Part shown: piece by piece, positions 31,937 through 39,187 of the stretch | Layout of the letters: each line of letters opens with the position of its first letter | Position numbering within the stretch: position 1 is the first letter of the stretch | Notes under the pieces: generated by a model | Databases searched by the model: none | What the model was told of the DNA's origin: nothing | Seen by the model: only the letters and a program-made list of their open reading frames with translations | Made by a program: the position numbers and the translations under genes | Source of the DNA: Clostridiales bacterium | GTDB lineage: Bacteria > Bacillota > Clostridia > Oscillospirales > JAAYOS01 | Direction: 5' to 3' | DNA length: 39,187 nucleotides | NCBI GenBank assembly: GCA_012520195.1 | Contig: JAAYOS010000079.1 | Location: 1 to 39,187 of the forward strand

Positions 31937-33076
31937 ATGACCAAAATAACAATAATTCGACATGCCGAGGCCGAAGGGAACCTCTATCGGCGTGTTCATG
32001 GTTGGTTCAACAGCAATATTACTCCCACTGGCAGAGCTCAGATACAGCGTCTAGAGGAGAGATTCCGTGATGATGTCGCTAATGGCATCAACTATGACGT
32101 CATCTACTCCAGCGATTTGATTAGGACCATGGAAACCGCAGGCGCCGTCTCGAGGGCTGCAGGCATCTCGATCATTCCTCACCCAGGACTACGTGAAATC
32201 CACTCCGGCGAATGGGAGGACCGTACCTGGGGGTACTGTTTCCGAAACTACAGTGAACTCCTTAATACTTACGCATCTCACCCCGAGTGGAAAATCGAGG
32301 GCGGTGAAAGCATAGAGACTCTTTACCGCCGCCTGTCCGATACCTTAGAGGAAATTCTCGCCGAAAATACCGGAAAATCTATCTGCATCGTCTCACATGC
32401 TGTGGCAATTCGCGCTCTTCTCTGTAGAATGAATAAAACCCCGACAAGCGAGTTTACATCTCTACCTGAGGTTGATAACGCATCGGTGACCTGTTATACC
32501 TATGACGGAAAAAATTTCAATGAAGTCTATGTCAATGACACATCCCATCTTGATGGCATTATCCCCTTGAGAGCGATACTTGATGGCCATGCGGGCCGAA
32601 GCGCACAACTATGGTTTAGATCTGTAAACCCCAAAGATGATCTGCACGTTGTAGAAGAGTTCTGGCGCGACTCTTGGAAAGCTGTACACGGCAACCTTTA
32701 CGGGTTTGATGGGCCAACAGTCCGTTCGGAGACGCGGCGTATGCTAAGGCTGAACCCAGATTCTGTGTGCTTTGCAATGCTCGATGACCAAGAGGTTGGC
32801 ATAATCGCCATGGACTCCGGCGACTTAACGATGGACGACTGCGGCCATATAAGCTTATTCGCTATCGCTCCTGAGTACCGAGGAAAGCGTCTTGCAGTTC
32901 AGCTGTTGGGACAGGCAGTCAGCTTTTATCGAACTCTCGGTCGTAAATATCTAAAACTCTATGTCGCTCCCGATAACCACAGAGCCATCCAGTTCTATAA
33001 GAAAAACGACTTTGTGGAAAAAGGTTATGGCCCCGGTATCCACGATAACCTCCTGGTTATGATCAAGAAAATATAA
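31937..33076 (+). CDS. Histidine phosphatase fused to GNAT acetyltransferase
   Basis: 379 residues with two complete domains. Residues 1-190 are a phosphoglycerate-mutase-like histidine phosphatase: catalytic R8-H9 in IIRHAEAEGN, YSSDLIRTMETA, the Glu in LREIHSGEWE, and second H154 in IVSHAVAIRAL. Residues 200-379 are a GNAT N-acetyltransferase with the acetyl-CoA loop APEYRGKRLAVQLL near 310-323 and the terminal LYVAPDNHRAIQFYKKNDF. The ATG has GGGGAGG about eight bases upstream. There is one frame with no break, so it is a genuine fusion. Such a pairing could couple removal of a phosphate to acetylation of the same small molecule or antibiotic-like compound. The substrate is unknown. Confidence 0.9.
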   Translation: MTKITIIRHAEAEGNLYRRVHGWFNSNITPTGRAQIQRLEERFRDDVANGINYDVIYSSDLIRTMETAGAVSRAAGISIIPHPGLREIHSGEWEDRTWGYCFRNYSELLNTYASHPEWKIEGGESIETLYRRLSDTLEEILAENTGKSICIVSHAVAIRALLCRMNKTPTSEFTSLPEVDNASVTCYTYDGKNFNEVYVNDTSHLDGIIPLRAILDGHAGRSAQLWFRSVNPKDDLHVVEEFWRDSWKAVHGNLYGFDGPTVRSETRRMLRLNPDSVCFAMLDDQEVGIIAMDSGDLTMDDCGHISLFAIAPEYRGKRLAVQLLGQAVSFYRTLGRKYLKLYVAPDNHRAIQFYKKNDFVEKGYGPGIHDNLLVMIKKI

Positions 33077-33273
33077 ATATCTCCCTAATATCTCTCCTAT
33101 GTCTCCCCTCCTAATTTCCCCAAATAATTGTCAGAATAATGCAGAATGTATAAATATATGTTTAAAATAAAATCTGTGTGCAATAATATGATTGTGATTT
33201 AAACATACTAATATGCATAAACATTCTCGAAGCGCAGCTTTCTTGCAAAGGGAATAATCAGGAGGAATATCAC

Positions 33274-33588
33274 ATGAAAAACAAACTGATGATTTGGGTC
33301 GCGGTGGTTACTCTGCTAGCCATATTATTACCGGGGTGCACTGTCACCGGATCCGTTCAGCCATCAGCGTCTCCCAAAACAGGAACAAGTCCCGGAGCCA
33401 CGACTAGCCCGGGCACAGGGGGAATGGAGAACGATGACGGGATAGTCGATGACGATGATGGGATAATCGATGGAGACGATGATGCAGGGGCAGGAGGCGG
33501 CAATGTGACCGTTTCGCCGGAAGCGTCTCCCGGAAATTCTCCCATAACCTCACCAATGACCTCTCCTTCACCATCACCCAAATCCTAG
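33274..33588 (+). CDS. Low-complexity lipoprotein, 104 aa
   Basis: A signal peptide MKNKLMIWVAVVTLLAILLPGC ends in a lipobox (LLPGC) with the acylated cysteine at position 22. The mature part has no globular fold that I recognise. It is Ser/Pro/Thr-rich, then Asp/Gly-rich (DDDDGIIDGDDDAG), then Ser/Pro-rich again to the end SPSPSPKS. AGGAGG lies eight bases before the ATG. It is a single gene between the phosphatase fusion and the T-box unit. It is probably a flexible extracytoplasmic spacer or a metal-binding surface protein; the latter is only a guess from the Asp clusters. Confidence 0.75.
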   Translation: MKNKLMIWVAVVTLLAILLPGCTVTGSVQPSASPKTGTSPGATTSPGTGGMENDDGIVDDDDGIIDGDDDAGAGGGNVTVSPEASPGNSPITSPMTSPSPSPKS

Positions 33589-33633
33589 CCTACAGGGCAT
33601 AAAAAAGATAATAAAAATTCTTCAACAACAATA

Positions 33634-33662
33634 AAGGGATGGGCATTTGCAGCACATCCCTT
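33634..33662 (+). terminator. Terminator-like hairpin after the low-complexity lipoprotein
   Basis: AAGGGATG and CATCCCTT form a perfect eight-pair stem around a 13-base loop, followed by ACATATTTT. It lies about 45 bases after the stop. The T run is interrupted, so it may be weak. Confidence 0.5.
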
Positions 33663-33692
33663 ACATATTTTCAACCTAAAACACATTGACTG

Positions 33693-33721
33693 TTGACAAA
33701 CCTCAACTGAACCTGTATACT
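33693..33721 (+). promoter_or_regulatory. Promoter of the T-box/metNIQ operon
   Basis: TTGACA (33693-33698) and TATACT (33716-33721) are separated by exactly 17 bases and lie directly upstream of the T-box leader. Confidence 0.85.
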
Positions 33722-33727
33722 CAAACG

Positions 33728-34004
33728 CAAGTTATTTTGATAAAGGCAGTGAAGAGAAGAGTAGGTAAAGGGATACGGTCAGAGAGCCTCTGGTTGGTGT
33801 GAAGGGGTGCGGAGAACTTTACTGAAGATGGTCTTGGAGCCGCGTACCGACCGCTTTTTATAGCATAGGCTACGACGGGGGCGCCCGTTACAGTGCAGGA
33901 GTATGTTAGTACTCACAGAGGTCTATATCGCGAGGTATAGGCGAAACAAGGTGGTAACACGAAGTTTGATTCGTCCTTGATGTTTTTACATCAGGACGTT
34001 TTTT
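33728..34004 (+). promoter_or_regulatory. T-box riboswitch leader, probably methionine-specific
   Basis: This leader of about 280 bases has the landmarks of a T-box, which senses uncharged tRNA and antiterminates. Stem I begins with GTGAAGAGAAGAGTAGG. An AG-bulge-like segment and the GGTTGGTGTGAA loop follow. The candidate specifier reads CTGAAG-ATG-GTC with ATG at 33828-33830, which would pair with the tRNA-Met anticodon. The T-box sequence AAGGTGGTAACACG (33948-33961) carries the GGTG core that binds the tRNA acceptor end. It is directly followed by the terminator at 33972-34004. The downstream genes are a methionine ABC importer, which agrees with the specifier. Confidence 0.9.
33972..34004 (+). 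terminator. T-box-controlled terminator
   Basis: CGTCCTTGATG pairs with CATCAGGACG (one bulged T) and a run of T follows. The upstream T-box sequence can pair with the 5' arm region to form the competing antiterminator when uncharged tRNA is bound. Confidence 0.9.
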
Positions 34005-34043
34005 GTTGTCTATAGAGCAACTGCATGAAAGGATGTGCCGGGA

Positions 34044-35051
34044 GTGCCAATTATAGAAATTAAGAACCTTAACAAAACCTTTGTAAAGGGTACCGATTCC
34101 TTTGTCGCCCTCGACAATATCGATCTCTCAATAAAGCGGGGTGAAATTTTCGGCATTATAGGGCTTTCCGGTGCTGGAAAGAGCACGTTGGTGCGATGTA
34201 TGAACCTTCTTGAAAAGCCCACCACTGGTAAGGTGATCGTTGACGGATTGGACATCACGACACTCTCAGAGCGCGAACTTAGGATCGCTCGCCAATCCAT
34301 AGGAATGATATTTCAAGAGTTTAACCTGCTGATGCAGCGCACAGCCCTTGAAAACATCTGCTTTCCACTCGAGCTAGCGGGTATAAGTCGAAGGGAAGCA
34401 AAAATTCGAGCACGAGAGCTGCTGGACATAGTCGGCATCCCAGAGAAGGAAAACTCATACCCCTCTCAACTTTCTGGAGGTCAAAAGCAGCGTGTAGCCA
34501 TTGCTAGAGCACTCGCAAATAACCCAAAGGTCCTTCTCTGCGATGAGGCGACAAGCGCGCTAGATCCTACTACCACACAGTCTATTCTAGATTTAATAAA
34601 GAAGTTGAACCGCGAGTTGGATGTCACAGTTGTAATAATAACGCATGAGATGAAGGTTGTAGAACAGATCTGCAATCGTGTGGCGATAATTGCGGACAGT
34701 AACATTGTGGAGGTAGGGGCTGTTGATGATGTGTTTCTGCACCCCAAAACCAGCGCAGCTAAAAAGCTTATATTCTCCAATAGCGATGCCACAGAGAAGT
34801 TCACAGGCAATGGCAAGTATCTCCGTTTGGTGTTTGACGGCGACTCAACAAATCGTGCGATTGTAGCCGAAATGATCCTCAAAGGCGGTAGTCCTGTAAA
34901 TATCGTCTTTGCAGATACAAAGACCATAGATGGAAAGGTGTATGGACACCTACTGCTTCAGCTACCGGACGATCCGAATGCTGTTGGCAAGATGCTAGAT
35001 TTTCTTGATGCTGAAAACATTACATACAGTGAGGAGGAATACGATGTTTAG
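34044..35051 (+). CDS. metN: Methionine ABC transporter ATP-binding protein
   Basis: 335 residues from the GTG at 34044. MetN drives methionine import with MetI and MetQ. Visible are Walker A GLSGAGKST, the Q loop in MIFQEFNLL, signature LSGGQKQRVAIARAL, Walker B LLCDEATSALD and the switch His in IITHEMKVV. The C-terminal 80 residues (LRLVFDGDSTN...VNIVFADTKTIDGKVYGHLLLQLP) form the NIL domain that binds methionine and inhibits transport when the cell is replete. GTG 34044 is chosen because AAAGGA lies ten bases upstream; GTG 34035 would leave a gap of only one base. It follows the T-box terminator and overlaps metI by eight bases. Confidence 0.95.
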   Translation: MPIIEIKNLNKTFVKGTDSFVALDNIDLSIKRGEIFGIIGLSGAGKSTLVRCMNLLEKPTTGKVIVDGLDITTLSERELRIARQSIGMIFQEFNLLMQRTALENICFPLELAGISRREAKIRARELLDIVGIPEKENSYPSQLSGGQKQRVAIARALANNPKVLLCDEATSALDPTTTQSILDLIKKLNRELDVTVVIITHEMKVVEQICNRVAIIADSNIVEVGAVDDVFLHPKTSAAKKLIFSNSDATEKFTGNGKYLRLVFDGDSTNRAIVAEMILKGGSPVNIVFADTKTIDGKVYGHLLLQLPDDPNAVGKMLDFLDAENITYSEEEYDV

Positions 35052-35706
35052 CACAGAAATGGTCAACTTAATGTTACAGGGACTAGTTGAAACTCTCTAT
35101 ATGACTATTTTCTCAACAGTCGCCGCGTATATCCTCGGCATGCCAGTTGGAATCCTTCTTGTCCTGACAGATAGTGATGGCATCAAACCAAATGCTGTAA
35201 TCAACAGGGGAGTCGGCGGTGTAGTAAATGTTTTGAGATCTGTACCATTTATAATTTTGCTTGTGGCTGTGATGCCGCTGACCCGCGCAATTGTGGGTAC
35301 ATCGATTGGATCGACAGCGACCATCGTTCCTCTGGTAATAGCGTCTGCGCCATTTGTTGCAAGGATGGTCGAGAGTTCAATAAAGGAGGTCGATCGGGGC
35401 GTAATTGAAGCGTCCCTATCTATGGGGGCATCCACATTTAACGTAGTTTGGAAGGTATTGATTCCAGAAGCGAAACCATCACTTATTACTGGTGCAGCCA
35501 TTGCTACGACTACCATTCTCGGATACTCCGCCATGTCCGGTTTTGTGGGTGGAGGAGGACTGGGAACAATAGCAATCAATTATGGGTACTATCGCTCTAG
35601 GACAGATATCATGTTAGTAATGGTTGTTATACTCGTCTTGATAGTACAAGTATTTCAGGAGATCGGCACCTGGATATCTACAAAGTGTGATAAGCGTATA
35701 AGATGA
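35044..35706 (+). CDS. metI: Methionine ABC transporter permease
   Basis: 220 residues, the normal length. About five membrane helices are seen (VETLYMTIFSTVAAYILGMPVG, FIILLVAVMPL, TIVPLVIASAPFV, the LITGAAIATTTILGYSAM region, IMLVMVVILVLIVQVFQ). The cytoplasmic coupling motif EASLSMGASTFNVVWKVLIPEAKPSL matches the EAA loop of MetI. The ATG at 35044 lies six bases after GAGGAGG, inside the end of metN, giving an eight-base overlap and translational coupling. Upstream in-frame starts would extend it into metN and are rejected. Confidence 0.95.
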   Translation: MFSTEMVNLMLQGLVETLYMTIFSTVAAYILGMPVGILLVLTDSDGIKPNAVINRGVGGVVNVLRSVPFIILLVAVMPLTRAIVGTSIGSTATIVPLVIASAPFVARMVESSIKEVDRGVIEASLSMGASTFNVVWKVLIPEAKPSLITGAAIATTTILGYSAMSGFVGGGGLGTIAINYGYYRSRTDIMLVMVVILVLIVQVFQEIGTWISTKCDKRIR

Positions 35707-35783
35707 ATGATTTATCTATAGTATTCTGATGTAAATAGCATGTTGATATCATTTAGTAACATTTAATTGCAAGGAGAATGATT

Positions 35784-36608
35784 ATGAAAAAAATCCTACT
35801 TATATTAACCGTTGCAGCGCTTTTATTGACACTATTCGCTGGATGTGCAAATAACGCAGATTCAGAGACAAACGATTCCAACACCATTGTTGTTGGCGCT
35901 AGCATCACCCCACATGCCGAGATTCTGGCCGTTGCTAAAGAAGTTTTGGAAGAACAGGGCATCGAACTAGAAATAGTTGAGTTCAATGACTATGTACAAC
36001 CTAACCTGAACGTTGAAAGCGGAGAGCTTGATGCAAACTACTTCCAACATCAGCCTTATCTAGACCAGTTTAACGCAGATAACGGTACCCACATCGTATC
36101 TGTTGCCTTGATCCACTATGAGCCTTTTGGAATATACGCAGGGAAAACCAAATCCCTTGAAGATCTTGCTGACGGTGCTACCATATCGATACCAAACGAT
36201 GGAACAAATGAGGCTAGAGCGTTGATGTTATTGGAGGCACAGGGGCTTATCAAACTGAAGGATGATGTCGGGTTCAACGCAACAATTCTAGATATCGAAG
36301 AAAACCCAAAGAATCTCATTATAAAAGAGCTTGAAGCAGCTCAGCTTACCCTTTCACTAAAGGATGTTGATTTAGCAGTCATCAATGGGAACTTTGCAAT
36401 TCAAGCTGGTCTAAACGCAAAAAAAGATGCTCTCGCCATTGAGGACGAAGCATCAATATCAGCTAAAACATACGCAAATGTTCTCTGTGTTAAGGAAGGT
36501 AATGAAAAGAACCCTGCAATAGTTGCTCTGGCAGAAGCGTTAAAAAGTGATAAAGTTGTTCAATTCATTGAAGAAAACTACGAAGGTGCTGTAGTGCCGA
36601 TCTCGTAA
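35784..36608 (+). CDS. metQ: Methionine-binding lipoprotein (substrate-binding protein)
   Basis: 274 residues. The signal peptide MKKILLILTVAALLLTLFAGC ends in a clear lipobox with the cysteine at 21. The mature protein is of the NlpA/MetQ type: IVVGASITPHAEILAVAKE, then FNDYVQPNLNVESGELDANYFQHQPYL, and the ligand-contact region HYEPFGIYAGKTKSLEDL. AAGGAG is seven bases before the ATG at 35784; an ATG six bases earlier is too close to it. It follows metI by 77 bp without a visible terminator, so it belongs to the T-box-controlled operon metN-metI-metQ. Confidence 0.95.
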   Translation: MKKILLILTVAALLLTLFAGCANNADSETNDSNTIVVGASITPHAEILAVAKEVLEEQGIELEIVEFNDYVQPNLNVESGELDANYFQHQPYLDQFNADNGTHIVSVALIHYEPFGIYAGKTKSLEDLADGATISIPNDGTNEARALMLLEAQGLIKLKDDVGFNATILDIEENPKNLIIKELEAAQLTLSLKDVDLAVINGNFAIQAGLNAKKDALAIEDEASISAKTYANVLCVKEGNEKNPAIVALAEALKSDKVVQFIEENYEGAVVPIS

Positions 36609-36731
36609 ATAGCCAGAAAGTGCAATTGATCTGGCTAAACTGAAAGCACTTGTTACGTGCCAAATTGCCTCTGCAGTTGACTTTTTCTCTCAAACACGTT
36701 ATTATTTTCTTAGACTGTCAGCCGTATTTCG

Positions 36732-36764
36732 GCAGATAATCTGCTTGTATAACATTCAGATTAT
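36732..36764. promoter_or_regulatory. Palindromic repeats upstream of rubrerythrin
   Basis: GCAGAT-A-ATCTGC (36732-36744) is a 13-bp palindrome. Its ATAATCTG half is repeated in inverted orientation as CAGATTAT at 36757-36764. Between them lies TTGTATAAC, which can serve as a -10 element. The AT-rich half-sites are reminiscent of PerR/Fur-type operators, which control rubrerythrin in several anaerobes, but they do not match the consensus closely. Confidence 0.35.
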
Positions 36765-36841
36765 TGGCAAAACAAAGAATGTAAAGCACAAAGGCCAAAA
36801 GCGCACAATGGCTATGAAATCATATGAAGGGAGAAGTTCAA

Positions 36842-37378
36842 ATGGCAAATCTGAAAGGCAGTAGAACTGAGCAGAACCTGAGGGATGCCTTCTCAGGAGA
36901 ATCTCAAGCAAGAAACAAGTACACTTTCTATGCAAGCCAGGCAAAAAAGGAGGGCTATGAGCAGATAGCCGCGATTTTCCAGGAAACTGCAGACAACGAA
37001 AAAGAGCACGCAAAAATCTGGTTCAAGCAGCTCAGCGGTATTTCCAACACCATGGATAACCTAAAAGATGCCGCTGCTGGCGAAAACTATGAGTGGACCG
37101 AGATGTATAAAAACTTTGCTGAAGTAGCCCGTGAAGAGGGATTTGACGAGATTGCAGACCTGTTCGAGAAGACTGCAACTGTTGAGGCCCATCACGAAGA
37201 GCGCTACCTCAAGCTCCTTGCAAACCTCGAAAACGATATAGTTTTCAAACGCGGGGATAAAACACTCTGGATCTGCCGCAACTGCGGATACATCTACGAG
37301 GGTGAGGAAGCTCCAAACATTTGCCCACTCTGCGTACACCCCAAAGCGCACTTCCAGGTCTACAGTGAGGTCTTTTAG
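36842..37378 (+). CDS. rbr: Rubrerythrin
   Basis: 178 residues. Rubrerythrin reduces hydrogen peroxide with a di-iron site, protecting anaerobes from oxidative stress. The ferritin-like domain carries ligands in [29 protein letters not shown] and [15 protein letters not shown]. The C-terminal rubredoxin-like iron site has Cys pairs in [10 protein letters not shown] and [18 protein letters not shown] is eight bases before the ATG at 36842. It is a single gene with a strong terminator. Its presence fits an oxygen-sensitive lifestyle, as does the glycyl radical enzyme elsewhere in the window. Confidence 0.97.
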   Translation: MANLKGSRTEQNLRDAFSGESQARNKYTFYASQAKKEGYEQIAAIFQETADNEKEHAKIWFKQLSGISNTMDNLKDAAAGENYEWTEMYKNFAEVAREEGFDEIADLFEKTATVEAHHEERYLKLLANLENDIVFKRGDKTLWICRNCGYIYEGEEAPNICPLCVHPKAHFQVYSEVF

Positions 37379-37393
37379 TCATTGATATAAAGG

Positions 37394-37429
37394 GCAGCCG
37401 ACCTTTTGCTTATTGCTAAGGTCGGCTGC
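37394..37429. terminator. Strong terminator after rubrerythrin
   Basis: GCAGCCGACCTT (37394-37405) pairs perfectly with AAGGTCGGCTGC (37418-37429), a 12-pair stem with a 12-base loop, followed by ATTTAACTTTG. It lies 15 bases after the rubrerythrin stop. Confidence 0.85.
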
Positions 37430-37573
37430 ATTTAACTTTGTTTTGAAATCAGATACTTGCCAGTTCATGCACAGCCTGATTAATTGTTGTTATCTCAAAT
37501 TGTTATCATTTCAAACTGTTGTCATTTTAACCAGACCAACATGCAGAACGTGCTATTGGGCAGGCATAATCAG

Positions 37574-38224
37574 CTATATAGTCCATTCGCTGTGTATTAT
37601 CGCTACAAGCTTATTTCCTTTTTCTGTGGAGGTAAAGACAAGCTTTAGACTTCTCCAGTCGATGCCGCCATATTCCTCGCTGCCGGGAAAATGCATCTCT
37701 ACAAACTTGCTGTCGGGAAATACGTCCTTGACATTTTCTAGGGAATTCCCGATCCTAATTATTGTGTCGATTCCAATCATCGGGGCATTCAGGTAATCAG
37801 CATCGTACACAAATCTATCAAAATATCCTGACGGCGTCATCGATATCGGAGACCCCTCCCCGTCAAACGTGCCCCAGACATAGGTGTTGGTGCAGGTAGC
37901 AAATCCCTTTACATCCTCGGAAGTAAAGTGCATGTTTACCTCAAGTTCAACAGTCGAGTACGGTGTAAAATATACACCCACTTCAGGATGAATCCATCCA
38001 GCAAGAGTCGCATACTCGCGGTCCCGGATTGCTCCGAGAACTTCGTAAGCGTCCTTTAGGAGATCCTGATTGCTCTCCTGAGCATCAGTCTTCCCAGCCA
38101 TCACTGCCAACGACTTTTCCACTTCGGGTTTTGCACCCAAGTCTCGGCCCATTAACAAAAAGAATCCACTAGCTATCAGAACACCGCATAAAAACAGTGC
38201 CGTATACTTTAAAAAGTTTTTCAT
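37574..38224 (-). CDS. Membrane-anchored extracytoplasmic protein, 216 aa, unknown
   Basis: An N-terminal hydrophobic helix (MKNFLKYTALFLCGVLIASGFFLLM) without a good lipobox suggests a signal anchor. The rest lies outside the membrane: a helix-rich part with AYEVLGAIRDREYATLAGWIHP and a beta-rich part with VGVYFTPYSTVELEVNMHFT and KFVEMHFPGSEEYGGIDWRSLKLVF. I do not recognise a named family; the pattern of a short helix pair, 'WIHPEKGV-like' loop and beta sheet resembles NTF2-like small ligand-binding proteins, but that is a guess. The ATG at 38224 has AAAAGGG about nine bases upstream. It has its own likely promoter (38277-38305) and stands alone between rubrerythrin and uridine phosphorylase. 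Confidence 0.75.
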   Translation of the reverse strand: MKNFLKYTALFLCGVLIASGFFLLMGRDLGAKPEVEKSLAVMAGKTDAQESNQDLLKDAYEVLGAIRDREYATLAGWIHPEVGVYFTPYSTVELEVNMHFTSEDVKGFATCTNTYVWGTFDGEGSPISMTPSGYFDRFVYDADYLNAPMIGIDTIIRIGNSLENVKDVFPDSKFVEMHFPGSEEYGGIDWRSLKLVFTSTEKGNKLVAIIHSEWTI

Positions 38225-38276
38225 GAACTATTACCCTTTTTAGGGGTATCTCCTCTCGTTGAGCTACAATCAGTTT

Positions 38277-38305
38277 ATTTTAATATGAATACAAGAATAT
38301 TACAA
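38277..38305 (-). promoter_or_regulatory. Promoter of the 216-aa anchored protein
   Basis: On the minus strand TTGTAA (38300-38305) and TAAAAT (38277-38282) are separated by exactly 17 bases, about 50 bases before the ATG at 38224. Confidence 0.55.
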
Positions 38306-38473
38306 CCGCATCAGGTTACAAAATAGTTAAAATTCAGTAACAAGCAATGGAATACCGAAGATAAAGGAACTCAAGGTCAACGGTAAGAAGACAACGGATA
38401 TTAGAGCAGTATATAATTCAATATATATAACAAAATATAGATAATATAGGCTAAAGAAACAGAGGTGCTACAG

Positions 38474-39187
38474 ATGTCAGAAAAGCAATATCATATCCAA
38501 TGCGGAATAGGCGATGTTGGCGGCTATTGCCTGCTACCCGGAGATCCCGGACGTGTGGAGGCCATTGCCTCTCTGCTTGATAATCCAGTTAAGATAGCAA
38601 CAAACCGCGAGTACACGACTTATACCGGCACCCTCTCTGGTGAAAGGGTTTCGGTGACATCCACAGGTATCGGAGGGCCTTCAGCAGCAATTGCGATTGA
38701 AGAGCTGGCAGCCATTGGTGTGCATACGTTTATTCGTGTCGGCACTACAGGCGGCATTAACATGAACGTAAAGAGTGGCGACCTCGTAATCGCCTCGGCT
38801 GCCATAAGGCAGGAGGGCACCGGACTTCATTATGCCCCGATTGAGTATCCCGCGGCAGCGGACTTCACCGTAACCCGCGCCCTGGTAGATGCGGCGGAAG
38901 AAATGGGACAGACATGGCACTGCGGCGTTGTCCACTGCAAAGATTCTTTTTACGGGCAACATTCGCCCGATCGCATGCCTGTAAGCTATGAGCTTCTGGA
39001 AAAGTGGGAAGCCTGGAAGCGGCTCGGCGTACTCGCAAGCGAAATGGAAGCTGCAGCACTGTACGTGGTAGCAAACTCGCTAGGAGTTCGCGCAGGCACC
39101 GTACTAAATGTAATCTGGAATCAGGAACGGAAGCTTGCAGGCTATCAGGAGCCCGATCATCATGATAATTCTGCAGCCATCAAATGC
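38474..39187 (+). CDS. udp: Uridine phosphorylase, C-terminus cut by the window edge
   Basis: The frame from ATG 38474 is open to the right edge (238 codons) and is nearly complete, as family members have about 250 residues. The enzyme splits uridine with phosphate into uracil and ribose-1-phosphate. Motifs: the phosphate-binding [10 protein letters not shown] near residues 20-29, the conserved [24 protein letters not shown] near 91-98, and the nucleoside-binding [17 protein letters not shown] lies seven to nine bases upstream of the ATG. The 249-bp upstream region has AT-rich stretches with a possible TATAAT near 38411 but no convincing -35 box. A related purine nucleoside phosphorylase is less likely, because the arrangement of motifs fits Udp best. 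Confidence 0.9.
   Translation, partial: MSEKQYHIQCGIGDVGGYCLLPGDPGRVEAIASLLDNPVKIATNREYTTYTGTLSGERVSVTSTGIGGPSAAIAIEELAAIGVHTFIRVGTTGGINMNVKSGDLVIASAAIRQEGTGLHYAPIEYPAAADFTVTRALVDAAEEMGQTWHCGVVHCKDSFYGQHSPDRMPVSYELLEKWEAWKRLGVLASEMEAAALYVVANSLGVRAGTVLNVIWNQERKLAGYQEPDHHDNSAAIKC

Noticed and set aside
37483-37530. Degenerate TTGTTATC-like direct repeats after rubrerythrin
   Set aside because: Spacing is irregular (about 13-17 bases) and matches are imperfect in an AT-rich spacer, so chance is likely.

Overview
Organism: this looks like a chromosomal segment of an anaerobic, endospore-forming Clostridia-class bacterium (Bacillota). The direct reasons are a complete spoIVA, a SipL-type DUF3794/LysM gene (a clostridial coat-morphogenesis partner of SpoIVA), a 26-codon spoVM, an oxygen-sensitive glycyl radical enzyme with its activase, a rubrerythrin, a T-box leader and strong AGGAGG-type ribosome binding sites. 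No phage, transposon, CRISPR or tRNA/rRNA gene was seen. Layout: 1-6260 (minus strand) is a five-gene catabolic operon, transcribed in the order glycyl radical enzyme, zinc alcohol dehydrogenase, glycyl radical activase, FGGY sugar kinase, and the start of a fucose-isomerase-like gene that runs off the left edge. Its substrate is not known to me and it is the best candidate for an undescribed pathway. 6584-10005 (minus) is a spore-coat anchoring cluster: a 46-aa membrane peptide, SpoVM, SipL, SpoIVA. 10185-13426 (plus) holds a DUF4342 protein with a Gln-rich repeat tail and an OmpR-type response regulator/histidine kinase pair, with several short tandem repeats around them. 13427-14165 is a repeat- and hairpin-rich spacer ending in a near-consensus promoter for a lipoteichoic-acid-synthase-like enzyme (14166-16175). 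Then come a convergent ArsC/Spx-family protein and an unknown 192-aa protein. 17426-21155 (minus) is the conserved translation/SRP block ylxM-ffh / rpsP-khpA / rimM-trmD, with an intrinsic terminator between khpA and rimM and without rplS or ftsY at its ends. 21341-28996 is one 7.6-kb gene for an NdvB-like cyclic beta-1,2-glucan synthase, followed by lgt. 30303-31751 (minus) carries small envelope genes (SH3 lipoprotein, amidase-6 protein, YtxH-like protein) and a 37-bp perfect palindrome. 31937-33588 carries a histidine phosphatase-GNAT fusion and a low-complexity lipoprotein. 33693-36608 is a methionine-type T-box leader followed by metN-metI-metQ. The right end has rubrerythrin, an unknown membrane-anchored protein and a uridine phosphorylase cut by the window edge. 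How the genes fit together: the operon at 1-6260 probably dehydrates or cleaves a polyol/sugar-derived substrate by radical chemistry and feeds the product through oxidation, isomerisation and phosphorylation. SpoVM, SipL and SpoIVA together form the basement layer that anchors the spore coat to the forespore membrane. The T-box/metNIQ unit imports methionine when uncharged tRNA-Met accumulates. LTA synthase, the glucan synthase, Lgt and the small lipoproteins all serve the cell envelope. All coordinates and translations were read by eye; family assignments rest on motif recognition, not on database searches.
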